Below, one piece after another: positions 8,193 through 16,767 of a stretch of 64,000 nucleotides of DNA. This DNA is from Abditibacteriaceae bacterium. GTDB taxonomy: Bacteria; Armatimonadota; Abditibacteriia; Abditibacteriales; Abditibacteriaceae. The DNA lies in NCBI GenBank assembly GCA_019239895.1, contig JAFAZH010000036.1, forward strand, positions 149,960-213,959. Direction: 5' to 3'. The notes under the pieces were generated by a model, which was not told the origin of the DNA, ran no database searches, and was given only the letters and a program-made list of their open reading frames with translations. The position numbers and the translations under genes were made by a program. Position 1 is the stretch's first letter, and each line of letters opens with the position of its first letter.

Positions 8193-8240
8193 CCCAGAGT
8201 CGGGTCCTAGCTGGCTAAGCGGCAATGGCCCGACTCTGGG
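8193..8240 (+). terminator. 12-bp perfect hairpin after OsmC
   Basis: CCCAGAGTCGGG (8193-8204) pairs perfectly with CCCGACTCTGGG (8229-8240) around a 24-base loop. No clear T-run follows, so termination efficiency is uncertain. It begins 25 bases after the OsmC stop codon. Confidence 0.65.
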
Positions 8241-8401
8241 GCTAGGTTAAGGCATATATTGTGCAGGGAATATAAAGTGTCAAGGCTCAAGAGGCAGCAG
8301 GGGAGAACTGGTTACTGAGTTCTGAACTTACGCTAGCTTTTAAGGTGAAGCGTAGAACCTTAAATGATAAACGCTCAAATTTCAAAAGATAGGAAATCGT
8401 T

Positions 8402-9481
8402 GTGAGTATTGCTCTTTCTCCTGTAGAGTCGTCGCGGTGTCTGCGGTGTGAGACTTTGCCACCCAAACTGACGGGGCCAGGCACGTTGCATTTGCGCTTT
8501 CCCTTAGCGCATTCACGGGCCAAAATTCTGAATTACCTACGCGATGCCCACTTACAATACTTTGACAAAGAGGACACGCTCAGCATCCAGGCTCCAGAGC
8601 AGGACTTAACGCCGCTTCTAGCCCCCTTGATGAATGTCCTCTCTTCGACCGAGCAAGCCGATGTGCGGGTTTTGTTTGAGGCATCGGGTCGCCCGTTGCA
8701 ACTGTCTGATTACTTTGAAATCGAATCCCTCGATAGTTTCTTAGCCAGAGCGCAGAGTGGTTGGCTGGTGGATATGATTGACCAGGATCGTCTTACTTCC
8801 TGGTTTCAACCGATTGTGCATTGTGCTGACCCTAAACGGGTGTTTGCCTATGAATGCCTGTTGCGTGGGCGTGAAGGTGACCAAATGGTGCCGCCCAAGC
8901 GGATTCTGGATGTGGCGCGTGGTTCTGGCCTGTTGTTTCAATTAGACCGCGCCGCCCGCCTGAGTGCGATTCGACAAGCGGCTGATTTTGGCGTGGAGGC
9001 GACACTATTCATCAACTTTACGCCCACTTCCATTTATGATCCCGTTAACTGCTTGCGCACCACGGTGCAGGAAGTGGACAGGCGCGGCTTGCGCCGTGAC
9101 CAGGTGACTTTTGAAGTGATTGAAAGTGAGTCGGTGCGCGACACCCAACAATTAAAAGACATTTTAGACTTCTATCGCTCCAGTGGCTTTGGTGTCGCTT
9201 TGGATGATGTTGGGTCCGGCTACTCTTCCCTCAACCTGCTGGGCTTGCTGCGCCCCGATTACATCAAGTTAGATCGAGAATTAACGACCAACGTCCATGC
9301 CGATCCCTACAAAGCCACCATCGCCCGTAAACTCCTGGAAACCGCTCAGGAATTAGGGCTTAAAACGATTGTTGAAGGTGTCGAGCTTCAAGAAGAATAT
9401 GCCTGGGCGCGTGACCACGGGGCCGATTACGCGCAGGGCTATTTCTTTGCGCGTCCTGGTTCTCCTCCGCCCTTGCTCTAA
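8402..9481 (+). CDS. EAL-domain cyclic-di-GMP phosphodiesterase
   Basis: A 359-aa cytoplasmic protein with a GTG start. The C-terminal EAL domain spans about 128-355 and has all main catalytic residues: E151 (as ECLLRG instead of EALLRG), N205 (FINFTP), E238/E241, D268-D269 (LDDVGSGYSS), K289 (YIKLDRE), E325 (VEGVE) and Q345 (AQGYF). Hydrolysis of c-di-GMP to pGpG is therefore likely. The N-terminal 120 residues contain CLRC and no recognised sensor. It lies 12 bases upstream of the sugar dehydrogenase gene and is probably the first gene of the large operon, which is an unusual position for a c-di-GMP enzyme. Confidence 0.9.
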   Translation: MSIALSPVESSRCLRCETLPPKLTGPGTLHLRFPLAHSRAKILNYLRDAHLQYFDKEDTLSIQAPEQDLTPLLAPLMNVLSSTEQADVRVLFEASGRPLQLSDYFEIESLDSFLARAQSGWLVDMIDQDRLTSWFQPIVHCADPKRVFAYECLLRGREGDQMVPPKRILDVARGSGLLFQLDRAARLSAIRQAADFGVEATLFINFTPTSIYDPVNCLRTTVQEVDRRGLRRDQVTFEVIESESVRDTQQLKDILDFYRSSGFGVALDDVGSGYSSLNLLGLLRPDYIKLDRELTTNVHADPYKATIARKLLETAQELGLKTIVEGVELQEEYAWARDHGADYAQGYFFARPGSPPPLL

Positions 9482-9493
9482 TCACCATTGATT

Positions 9494-10513
9494 ATGAAGA
9501 CACTACGCTTTGGGATGCTGGGAGCCGGGTTCTGGGCACGCTTTCAGTTGGCGGCATGGCGTGAAGTGGATGGTGTAGAGTGCGTAGCGATTTATAACCG
9601 CACGCGCCCCAAAGCCGAAGCCTTGGCCCAGGAGTTTGGCGTCCCCACCGTTTACGATAACGCCGCTGCCATGCTGCGCGAGGAGCAGCTTGATTTTGTA
9701 GACATCATCACAGATGTAGATACCCACAGCCAGTTTGTGCATCTGGCGGCAGAACATAAAATCCCCGTGATTTGCCAGAAGCCAATGGCCCCTTCCCTCG
9801 AAGACGCCGAGCAAATGGTGCAGGCTTGCCACGACACGAAAACGCCCCTTTTTATTCACGAGAACTGGCGCTGGCAGACGCCGATTCGCCAATTAAAGCG
9901 AGTGTTAGATGAGGGGCAGATCGGCAAGCCATTTCGAGCGCGGTTGGATATGGTTTCGGGCTTTCCGGTTTTCATCAATCAGCCCTTTTTCAAACACCTG
10001 GAACAATTTATTCTGACCGACATGGGCAGCCATATCTTAGATGTAGCTCGCTTTCTGTTTGGTGAAGCGCAATCGCTTTACTGCCAGACACAGCGCGTCC
10101 ACCCGGATATAAAAGGTGAAGATGTGGCTACGGTCATGATGAAAATGCAGGAAGTCACCGTATTATGCGAGATGGGCTATGCCGAGAACTATCTAGAAAA
10201 AGAGGCTTTCCCCCAAACCTTCATTTTCGTGGAGGGTGATAAGGGTTCGGTAGAGCTTGGCCCCGATTACTGGATTCGCGTTACCACTGCTGAAGGCACC
10301 CATTCCCGACGCTATCCGCCACCCCGTTATGCCTGGGCAGACCCGGCCTACGATGTGGTGCAATCGAGCATTGTGCCCTGTCACCAAAATCTATTAGGTG
10401 CTTTGCGTGGCGAAGGCGAGGCGGAAACGACTGGTGATGATAACTTAAAAACGGTGCAACTTGTTTTTGGTGCTTACTGCTCGGCGCAAAGCGAGCAAGT
10501 TATTCACTTCTAA
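9494..10513 (+). CDS. Gfo/Idh/MocA dehydrogenase, D-apiose dehydrogenase-like
   Basis: A 339-aa NAD(P)-dependent sugar dehydrogenase. The start at 9494 (MKTLRFGMLGAGFW) is preferred over TTG at 9488. The N-terminal Rossmann motif GMLGAGFWA is at 7-15, and the catalytic Lys is K96 in CQKPMAPS, a variant of the family EKP motif. From memory, the blocks GFWARFQLAAW, NRTRPKAEALA, FVDIITDVDTH, HENWRWQ and LTDMGSHILDVARFLFGE resemble the ApsD family, which oxidises D-apiose to apionolactone. That fits the lactonase-like neighbour 29 bases downstream. Other aldose dehydrogenases of this superfamily remain possible. Confidence 0.7.
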   Translation: MKTLRFGMLGAGFWARFQLAAWREVDGVECVAIYNRTRPKAEALAQEFGVPTVYDNAAAMLREEQLDFVDIITDVDTHSQFVHLAAEHKIPVICQKPMAPSLEDAEQMVQACHDTKTPLFIHENWRWQTPIRQLKRVLDEGQIGKPFRARLDMVSGFPVFINQPFFKHLEQFILTDMGSHILDVARFLFGEAQSLYCQTQRVHPDIKGEDVATVMMKMQEVTVLCEMGYAENYLEKEAFPQTFIFVEGDKGSVELGPDYWIRVTTAEGTHSRRYPPPRYAWADPAYDVVQSSIVPCHQNLLGALRGEGEAETTGDDNLKTVQLVFGAYCSAQSEQVIHF

Positions 10514-10542
10514 GCAGACCAGGAGCAAAATTCTCCTTAACC

Positions 10543-12528
10543 ATGCTGCCACGCAATGTCCTCTATTACGGACGGGAAGAACCCCTACCTGAGCCAATAG
10601 AACTATGTGCCGGGCCACTAACCCTTCTCTATGACCAGGGTGATTTGCGTTACATCAAATTAGGTAATTGTGAGGTTCTGCGCCGCGTTTATGTGGCGGT
10701 GCGCGATAGAAATTGGGGCACGGTGCCTGCGGTATTGGCGGATGTAAAAATCGAGAAGAACCAAGAATCCTTTCACGTTACTTATGATGCCACCCATCAA
10801 CAAGGAGAGATTGATTTCTGCTGGCGGGGGTCAATAACAGGTGATGAGCGAGGCCATATTGCCTTTGTGATGGATGGTGTGGCCCGCTCCACTTTTCTGC
10901 GCAACCGCATTGGTTTTTGCGTGTTGCATCCCCCTAAAGAATGTGCTGGTCAGCCCTGCAAAGTGGAAAAAGCTGATGGCACGATTGAGACAGGTACCTT
11001 TCCCCAATTCATCGCACCCCAAGCCCCGTTTCTGGATATGCGCTCTATTGCCCATGAAGTGCAACCCGGCCTCTGGGCACAGGTTCACTTCAGCGGCGAT
11101 GTCTTTGAAATGGAAGACCAACGCAACTGGACAGACGCCTCTTATAAAACCTTCTGCACCCCTCTGCGTTTACCTTATCCGGTGGAAATCAAAGCAGGCA
11201 CAAAAGTCTCTCAATCAGTACGATTAGAATTCAAACAGAATGCAGATGGGGAGACTAACTCCTCCCCCTTAACAAGGGGGAGGCTGGGAGGGGGTCTGTC
11301 TCTCGAAACTCCTGCTCCCATAACTCTTTCTATTGACTCTACCTCTGTCACATCATTGCCCCGCATCGGTTTAGGCACTGCAACTCACGGACAACCACTA
11401 ACGCAACAGGAAATAGCCCGTCTTCAAGTCTTGAATTTATCCCACTTGCGCGTAGACCTCACCTTATCCGATGCACAATGGCAAACAACACTGCGCCAAA
11501 CTGCGCAAGAAGCAGAGTCGTTAGAGATAGGATTAGAAGTGGCGTTATTCCTCAGTGATGCGGCGACCGCTGAATTAGCTGCTTTACGCGTGGCCCTTGA
11601 AGAAGTTAAGCCGAATGTCCAGCGATGGCTGATCTTTCATGTGGCAGAGAAATCCACATCAGCACAATGGGTGGAATTAGCACGGGAACAGCTATCTTCC
11701 TATGACCCTTCTGCTCAAATCGGCGCGGGGACGAATGCCTATTTCACGGAGCTTAATCGCGGGCGACCTCCGTTGGAGGTGCTGGATTGTGTCGCTTATT
11801 CTATCAACCCACAAGTCCACGCTTTCGATAATGCTTCGTTAGTGGAAACAACGGAAGTGGTGCCGGATACTGTCGCCAGTGCGCGCCAGTTTTGTGGAGA
11901 ACTGCCCATTATCATCTCGCCCATTACACTGAAGCCGCGCTTTAATCCCGATGCAACGGGAAGTGCGCTTGCCCTGGCTCCCGATGAACTTCCGGCCCCG
12001 GTAGATGCCCGCCAAGTGTCCCTTTTTGGCGCAGGCTGGACACTGGCCAGCTTAAATTCTCTGGCGCAAAGTGGTGTTGCGAGCATGACTTACTATGAGA
12101 CGACAGGTTGGTGCGGGGTCATGGAAACGGAGCAAGGTTCCCCGTTGCTGCCCGTCTTTCAATCTTTGCCTGGCACGGTCTATCCGCTGTACCATGTGCT
12201 GGCTGATGTGGGAGAATTCGCTCAGGGGCAAGTGCTGCGAACCACATCCAGTGCCGCACTCCAGGTTCAAGGCATAGCTTTAACAAAGCATGGTAAGATA
12301 CGTGTCTTGGCAGCCAACCTCACGCATAAGCTGCAAGAAGTTGTAGTGAAAGATTTGAGTGCCACCGTGTGGGTGCGTTGCTTAGACGAAACCAATGCAG
12401 AGGCGGCGATGGAAACTCCTGAAGCGTTTCGCATGGCTCCAAAGGCAGAACGGCAAACCGAGGCGGAGCAGTTAACATTGCACTTGCTACCTTATGCAGT
12501 AGCCTGTATAGATATGGAAGACAAGTAA
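10543..12528 (+). CDS. D-apionate lactonase-like protein (ApnL family)
   Basis: A 661-aa cytoplasmic protein with no signal peptide. The N-terminal about 225 residues form a beta-rich domain with GDLRYIKLGNCEVLRRVYV and RDRNWGTVPA. A central TIM-barrel-like region spans about 255-560 (IGLGTATHGQPLTQQE, LRVDLTLSD, RWLIFHVAEKS) and is followed by a beta domain. I recall this architecture for D-apionate lactonases, which open D-apionolactone to D-apionate; this assignment is from memory and moderate. The adjacent dehydrogenase would make the lactone. A palindromic repeat (11258-11297) is translated in frame as a linker of about 13 residues (SSPLTRGRLGGGL) between the N-terminal and barrel domains. 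The stop is one base from the next gene. Confidence 0.6.
   Translation: MLPRNVLYYGREEPLPEPIELCAGPLTLLYDQGDLRYIKLGNCEVLRRVYVAVRDRNWGTVPAVLADVKIEKNQESFHVTYDATHQQGEIDFCWRGSITGDERGHIAFVMDGVARSTFLRNRIGFCVLHPPKECAGQPCKVEKADGTIETGTFPQFIAPQAPFLDMRSIAHEVQPGLWAQVHFSGDVFEMEDQRNWTDASYKTFCTPLRLPYPVEIKAGTKVSQSVRLEFKQNADGETNSSPLTRGRLGGGLSLETPAPITLSIDSTSVTSLPRIGLGTATHGQPLTQQEIARLQVLNLSHLRVDLTLSDAQWQTTLRQTAQEAESLEIGLEVALFLSDAATAELAALRVALEEVKPNVQRWLIFHVAEKSTSAQWVELAREQLSSYDPSAQIGAGTNAYFTELNRGRPPLEVLDCVAYSINPQVHAFDNASLVETTEVVPDTVASARQFCGELPIIISPITLKPRFNPDATGSALALAPDELPAPVDARQVSLFGAGWTLASLNSLAQSGVASMTYYETTGWCGVMETEQGSPLLPVFQSLPGTVYPLYHVLADVGEFAQGQVLRTTSSAALQVQGIALTKHGKIRVLAANLTHKLQEVVVKDLSATVWVRCLDETNAEAAMETPEAFRMAPKAERQTEAEQLTLHLLPYAVACIDMEDK
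11258..11297. repeat. Palindromic repeat inserted in frame within a coding sequence
   Basis: CCTCCCCCTTAACAAGGGGGAGG (here given as arms CCTCCCCCTT at 11261-11270 and AAGGGGGAGG at 11274-11283) is a perfect hairpin, followed by CTGGGAGGGGGTC. Similar elements are common between genes in many bacteria, and a degenerate relative lies at 60295-60362. Here it is translated, at the boundary of two domains. Confidence 0.8.
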
Positions 12529-12529
12529 A

Positions 12530-13333
12530 ATGAATGAAGCGAATTCGATTCTGGAGCGGTTGTTTTCTCTGCAAGGCAAGGCTGCGCTGATTACGGGGGC
12601 CAGTGGCGGCATTGGTCGTGCCCTGGCGGTCGGGTTAGCCGAAGCGGGTGCAGCCGTGGCGATTCACGGGCGGTCTCAAGAACAGTTGGAAGAGACGCAC
12701 CGTCTGGTTGAAAACACCGGGGGTAAGGCCGTGGTTATAGCCGCAGAACTGGGCGATCTGGAAGCTGCGCAACGCCTGATAAAAGAAACGCACCAAGCAT
12801 TTGGCAGCCTGGATATTCTCATTAACTGCGCGGGCATGAACCGGCGTAAATCAGCGGCGGAAGCGACGCCAGATGATTTTGATACGATTATGGCGGCGAA
12901 TCTGCGCAGCCTCTATTTTCTGTGCCAGGCTGCTTATCCCCTGATGCGCGACGCCGGGGGCGGCAAGATTATTAACATTGGTTCCATTACTTCCACTTAT
13001 GGTTTGGGCGGGGTATCGGTCTATGGCATGACCAAATCGGCGGTGGGGCAATTGACAAAAACTCTGGCGGTGGAATGGGCTAAAGATAATATCCAGGTCA
13101 ATTGCCTCGCCCCTGGCTTTATCGTAACTCCCCTGACCGAAACCTCTGTCTGGGGTGATGAGATGCGACGCAACTGGCTGCTCAGCCGTATTCCCGCCAA
13201 ACGTCCGGGGCAGCCGGAAGAATTGGTCGGAATGGCGCTTTTAATGGCTGCCCCGGCGTCCTCTTACCTCACTGGTCAACTGATTACTATTGATGGTGGG
13301 TTTCTGGCTGGTGGCTGGTGGGATCAAGAGTAA
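12530..13333 (+). CDS. SDR family oxidoreductase (gluconate 5-dehydrogenase-like)
   Basis: A 267-aa classical SDR. Cofactor motif TGASGGIG is at 22-29, NAG appears as NCAG near 99-102, and the catalytic residues are S152, Y165 and K169 (VYGMTKS). The basic residue pattern after beta2 (HGRSQ) favours NADP. It begins 1 base after the lactonase-like gene and is followed 5 bases later by a GHMP kinase, so it belongs to the same operon. Oxidation or reduction of a sugar acid hydroxyl is the likely role; regiochemistry is unknown. Confidence 0.88.
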   Translation: MNEANSILERLFSLQGKAALITGASGGIGRALAVGLAEAGAAVAIHGRSQEQLEETHRLVENTGGKAVVIAAELGDLEAAQRLIKETHQAFGSLDILINCAGMNRRKSAAEATPDDFDTIMAANLRSLYFLCQAAYPLMRDAGGGKIINIGSITSTYGLGGVSVYGMTKSAVGQLTKTLAVEWAKDNIQVNCLAPGFIVTPLTETSVWGDEMRRNWLLSRIPAKRPGQPEELVGMALLMAAPASSYLTGQLITIDGGFLAGGWWDQE

Positions 13334-13338
13334 AGCCT

Positions 13339-14385
13339 ATGATGCCAACAACTATCACAGCAGTTGCGCCTGCGAAAGCCATTCTCTTTGGTGAGCACGC
13401 TATTAATCGAGGCCAGCCTGCTATCGCCTGTAGCGTTGGTCTTTATGCACGTTGTCGGGCGGAGCAGACAGCAGGGGCAACCTACCATTTCTCCAGTGGG
13501 GCGCAGGAGCAACGTGTTACGCGAGAGGACATTCTGCAACTGGCGCAGGAGGTTGAAGCGATACGGGAGGCGCAAGATTATGAGGCTATCCGTGCCCTCA
13601 CGCGCACTGATTATTTCGCATCCGCTAAATATATATTAGCTACCGCTTTTGGCGAGGCTTTGCCCCATACGCTGTCCATTCGTTGGGATAGCCAGATTCC
13701 CTCGTCATCGGGCCTGGGTTCTGGCGGGGCAGCTTTTACTGCTCTGGTAGCGGCGCTTGCGTCTTTCTTTGATAAGTCACCAGATATAGAGCAGCGTGCA
13801 GCGTGGGCGCATCGAGGCGATATTCTGGCGCACGGCGGCATTGCTTCGGCGCTCGATACCCAAACCTCCTTGTTCGGTGGCGTCATTCGTTATACAGGGC
13901 AGGGGCTGGCGGAGCCACTGCCTTTTGCTTCTGGGTTATCCTTAGTGATTGGCGATACCAAAATGGTTGCCGCCACCAGTGAAGTCAATGGACGTGTGCG
14001 CGAGTGGCTGGCGGAACGAGCCACCAGCCGCATGGCCTACTTTGAAGCCATTGGCGCACTTTCGCACGCGGCCTTGCCGTTGTTGGAAATTGGCAACTGG
14101 CCGGAGTTAGGACGACTGTTTACCCTCAACCAATTGGTCTTAGAGAAGATTGGCGTTTCGAGTGCGGAGATTGATGCCCTCATAGATGCGGCGCTTCATG
14201 CCGGAGCCTGGGGTGCTAAATTGTCGGGGTCGGGCGGTGGAGGGATCATCATTGCGCTCGCACCCCCAGAGCGATGCGAGGCCATTGCCGAAGCCATTAC
14301 CCAAGCGGGTGGTCACACCATCATCCCGCAAGTTGGAGTCCCCGGCGTACAGCTATTATCAGACGAGGAGCTAGACCTTGAGTAA
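13339..14385 (+). CDS. GHMP family kinase (mevalonate-kinase-like)
   Basis: A 348-aa ATP-dependent small-molecule kinase. The N-terminal motif APAKAILFGEHAI at 10-22 matches the mevalonate kinase signature. The phosphate-binding loop PSSSGLGSGG is at 121-130, and the third GHMP motif is AKLSGSGGGG near the C-terminus. The start is set at the first of two ATGs (13339), just after the SDR stop. No other isoprenoid gene is near, and it sits inside a sugar catabolic operon overlapping a cyclase. It may therefore phosphorylate a sugar acid or hydroxy acid instead of mevalonate; a displaced mevalonate kinase cannot be excluded. Confidence 0.82.
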   Translation: MMPTTITAVAPAKAILFGEHAINRGQPAIACSVGLYARCRAEQTAGATYHFSSGAQEQRVTREDILQLAQEVEAIREAQDYEAIRALTRTDYFASAKYILATAFGEALPHTLSIRWDSQIPSSSGLGSGGAAFTALVAALASFFDKSPDIEQRAAWAHRGDILAHGGIASALDTQTSLFGGVIRYTGQGLAEPLPFASGLSLVIGDTKMVAATSEVNGRVREWLAERATSRMAYFEAIGALSHAALPLLEIGNWPELGRLFTLNQLVLEKIGVSSAEIDALIDAALHAGAWGAKLSGSGGGGIIIALAPPERCEAIAEAITQAGGHTIIPQVGVPGVQLLSDEELDLE

Positions 14386-15043
14386 TTATCAGATTATTGA
14401 CCTGACGCATCGCTTATTGCCGGGTGAGGAACAATATACAGTGGAAATTAAACAGCGTGGCAAACCCCGCGAAACGCCCACTGGCGACATTATGCACGAT
14501 GTGAGCATGTGGTCACACTCTGGCACGCATGTCGAAGTCTCGCTCCACTTTTATGCGGGGGGCAAGGATACTTCTGACTTTCCACCAGAGACTTTTGTTG
14601 GCCCAGCTATTCGGCTCGACTTTCGAGACAAACAAAAGAATGAGCCAATTACCCTGGAAGACTTTCAAGCCGCCGGTGACATCCACGAAGGCGATATTGT
14701 GATTTTGTGGGAAGGCCGTGATGTGCTTTATCGCACGCAGGAGTCACACTCTCGCCCTTATGTTACCGAAGAAGCCGCTAACTGGTTGGTGTTAGAAAAG
14801 AAGATTAAGTTGCTGGGCACTGATTCATCGGGTTTTGAAGTGCGCGGCGGTGATAAAGATCATCCCAATCATCACCTGTTTTTTAAGGACGGCATTGATG
14901 TTCCTGTCGTCGAGTGTCTGCGCAACTTAGGCGAGATTCCTGCCGACCGTTTTTTCTTTATGGGCCTGCCGATTCCAGTGAAGGGGCTGGATGCCTCGCC
15001 AATTCGCGCGGTGGCCTTGGTGGGTGAAGGGATTCCGGTTTAA
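14378..15043 (+). CDS. Cyclase family hydrolase with altered metal motif
   Basis: A 221-aa relative of the cyclase at 1815. The start is TTG at 14378, overlapping the kinase by 8 bases and supported by GACGAGGAG about 9 bases upstream. The metal motif reads HSGTHVEVSLH (47-57): the three His are kept, but the usual Asp is Glu and the Pro is Ser compared with HxGTHxDxPxH. Metal binding could survive the Asp-to-Glu change. Expected role: hydrolysis of a lactone-like, amide-like or ester-like intermediate in the operon pathway, by analogy with KynB and isatin hydrolase. Confidence 0.8.
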   Translation: MSNYQIIDLTHRLLPGEEQYTVEIKQRGKPRETPTGDIMHDVSMWSHSGTHVEVSLHFYAGGKDTSDFPPETFVGPAIRLDFRDKQKNEPITLEDFQAAGDIHEGDIVILWEGRDVLYRTQESHSRPYVTEEAANWLVLEKKIKLLGTDSSGFEVRGGDKDHPNHHLFFKDGIDVPVVECLRNLGEIPADRFFFMGLPIPVKGLDASPIRAVALVGEGIPV

Positions 15044-15045
15044 TC

Positions 15046-16722
15046 ATGGTGCGCCTCGGTTCGGCCCTCTTCAATGCCAATCATACTCGCTTAGGTGAAG
15101 AGCTAAAGCGCGTGGCAGCGGCGGGTATTGATTTTTTGCACTTCGATGTCTTCGATGGCTATTTTGTGCCCGATCAAGCCTTCCCTGCCCGCACCATTCA
15201 AGCCTTGCGTCACTTAACTCAGTTGCCATTTGAAGTGCATTTAGCCGCCAATGAACCAATGCGCTTCTTAGACGCTTTAGCCAAGGCCGGAGTGGACTTG
15301 GTCTATCTCCCTGCTGAAAGCACGCCTCTTGTCTATGAGACCATTTACGCCGTGCGCGAAAAAGGCATGAAGGCTGGCTTGTGTCTGGCTTTAGGCACGC
15401 CATTAAGCTTGCTTTCATCTACCCTGCCGATGTTAGATGCCGTGCTATTGTTAGGACGAGTCACGGGGGAGGGCCAACGAGGGCGTGCTTTTAATAACCT
15501 GCTGATTGACCGGGTGCGCGAAGTGCGCCACATGATAGATGCGGGAGGTTACACGATTGATCTACAAGCGGCAGGTGGCCTGGAAACGGAACATTGCATC
15601 CAGGTCTACCAGGCCGGAGCAACCTCACTCCCTATCGGCGCAGCCCTGCATCGTGAGCCAGATATGGCCGCCTTCGTCGCGCATCTGCGCTCCGCTTTAA
15701 GTGCTGAGTCCTCAGTGCTGAGTGCTGAGTCTTTGTCCCGTGATGTTCCACACTCCGCACTCCGCACTCCGCACTTCAATGTCTTGATTGCTTCACGCTC
15801 CTTCGGCAAGAACTGCCCGGAAGTGCTGGATGAAATGCGTGATGCGGGATGTGTGTTTTTGCCCAATGACCTGGAGCGTGCGCCCACCGAAGCTGAACTG
15901 ATAGCCCGCATTGGTGAGGCGGACGTCTTAATCTCTGGCACGGAGCCTGTGACGCAGCAAGTGTTAGAGGCTGCGCTACGACTGAAGGTTATTTCCAAGC
16001 ATGGCGTCGGTTACGAGAACATAGATTTGGCAGCGGCTAAAGCGCGTGGCATTCCGGTGTGTATTGCAGGTGGGGCCATTGCTGATTCGGTGGCTGATAT
16101 GTCGTTTGCCCTGTTGCTGGCTCTGGCGCGACAGGTGCCACAGGGCCATGCCTCTGTAAAAGCCGGACAGTGGAAACGCTTTATTGGGCCGGAGTTACGC
16201 GGCAAGACTTTAGGCATAGTGGGGTTGGGGCAGATCGGTAAAGGCATGTGTCGGCGGGCTAAAGGCTTTGGCTTGCGCACCGTGGCGAGGGATGCGTATC
16301 AGGACACAGATTTTGCCGCTTCATGGGGTGTTGAGTATCTGCCACTTGATGAACTCTTAGCCCAAGCCGATTTTATTTCGCTCCATGCCCCCGTCACAAC
16401 CGAGACGCGCCACTTGATTGGTCAAGAACAGCTTGCTCGTATGAAACCAACGGCTTTTCTCATCAATACAGCGCGTGGCGAATTAGTAGATGAAGCGGCG
16501 CTTTATGATGCTCTGCATAATGGCATCATTACAGGTGCGGCGACGGACGTTTTTGTCCAGGAACCGCCCGGTGATAATCCTTTGCTGTCGTTAGATAACT
16601 TCATCGCCACCCCTCATAGCGCTGGGCAGACGACCGAAGGACTGCGGCGTATGGGAGAGATTACCGCCGAAAATGCACTTCGGGTGTTACGTGGCGAAGA
16701 GCCGTTGTATCGTATTGCTTAG
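15046..16722 (+). CDS. Fusion: ribulose-phosphate 3-epimerase-like domain + D-2-hydroxyacid dehydrogenase domain
   Basis: A 558-aa two-domain protein. Residues 1 to about 218 form a TIM barrel of the ribulose-phosphate 3-epimerase family: LHFDVFDGYFVP holds the metal-binding/catalytic region, followed by LPFEVHLAANEP and a phosphate-loop-like ATSLPIGAALHRE. The usual HxxxP and MTVxPG motifs are partly changed. Residues of about 245-558 form a complete phosphoglycerate-dehydrogenase-type domain with the NAD motif GIVGLGQIGKG, the catalytic Arg in NTARGELVD, Glu in VQEPP and His in ATPHSAGQT. The linker of about 26 residues is translated from a palindromic repeat (15699-15776). Both activities could serve the surrounding sugar-acid pathway, with the C-terminal half reducing or oxidising a hydroxy acid. 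Confidence 0.85.
   Translation: MVRLGSALFNANHTRLGEELKRVAAAGIDFLHFDVFDGYFVPDQAFPARTIQALRHLTQLPFEVHLAANEPMRFLDALAKAGVDLVYLPAESTPLVYETIYAVREKGMKAGLCLALGTPLSLLSSTLPMLDAVLLLGRVTGEGQRGRAFNNLLIDRVREVRHMIDAGGYTIDLQAAGGLETEHCIQVYQAGATSLPIGAALHREPDMAAFVAHLRSALSAESSVLSAESLSRDVPHSALRTPHFNVLIASRSFGKNCPEVLDEMRDAGCVFLPNDLERAPTEAELIARIGEADVLISGTEPVTQQVLEAALRLKVISKHGVGYENIDLAAAKARGIPVCIAGGAIADSVADMSFALLLALARQVPQGHASVKAGQWKRFIGPELRGKTLGIVGLGQIGKGMCRRAKGFGLRTVARDAYQDTDFAASWGVEYLPLDELLAQADFISLHAPVTTETRHLIGQEQLARMKPTAFLINTARGELVDEAALYDALHNGIITGAATDVFVQEPPGDNPLLSLDNFIATPHSAGQTTEGLRRMGEITAENALRVLRGEEPLYRIA
15699..15776. repeat. Palindromic repeat forming the linker of the fusion gene
   Basis: The left half is built from AGTGCTGAGT units (15700-15730) and the right half from CACTCCGCACTCCGCACTCC (15750-15769 and on), which reads AGTGCGGAGTG on the other strand. 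The two halves therefore form an imperfect inverted repeat of a short iterated unit, similar in style to common intergenic repeats. It keeps the frame open between two separate enzyme domains. Confidence 0.8.
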
Positions 16723-16767
16723 GTATTGCGCAGGCGAAGCTTAGTCGTTGCTAAGAGGAGTCAGAAA

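Noticed and set aside
13318..13338. GTG start upstream of the GHMP kinase ATG
   Set aside because: It overlaps the SDR end and adds residues with no homology; the ATG at 13339 gives the expected N-terminus.
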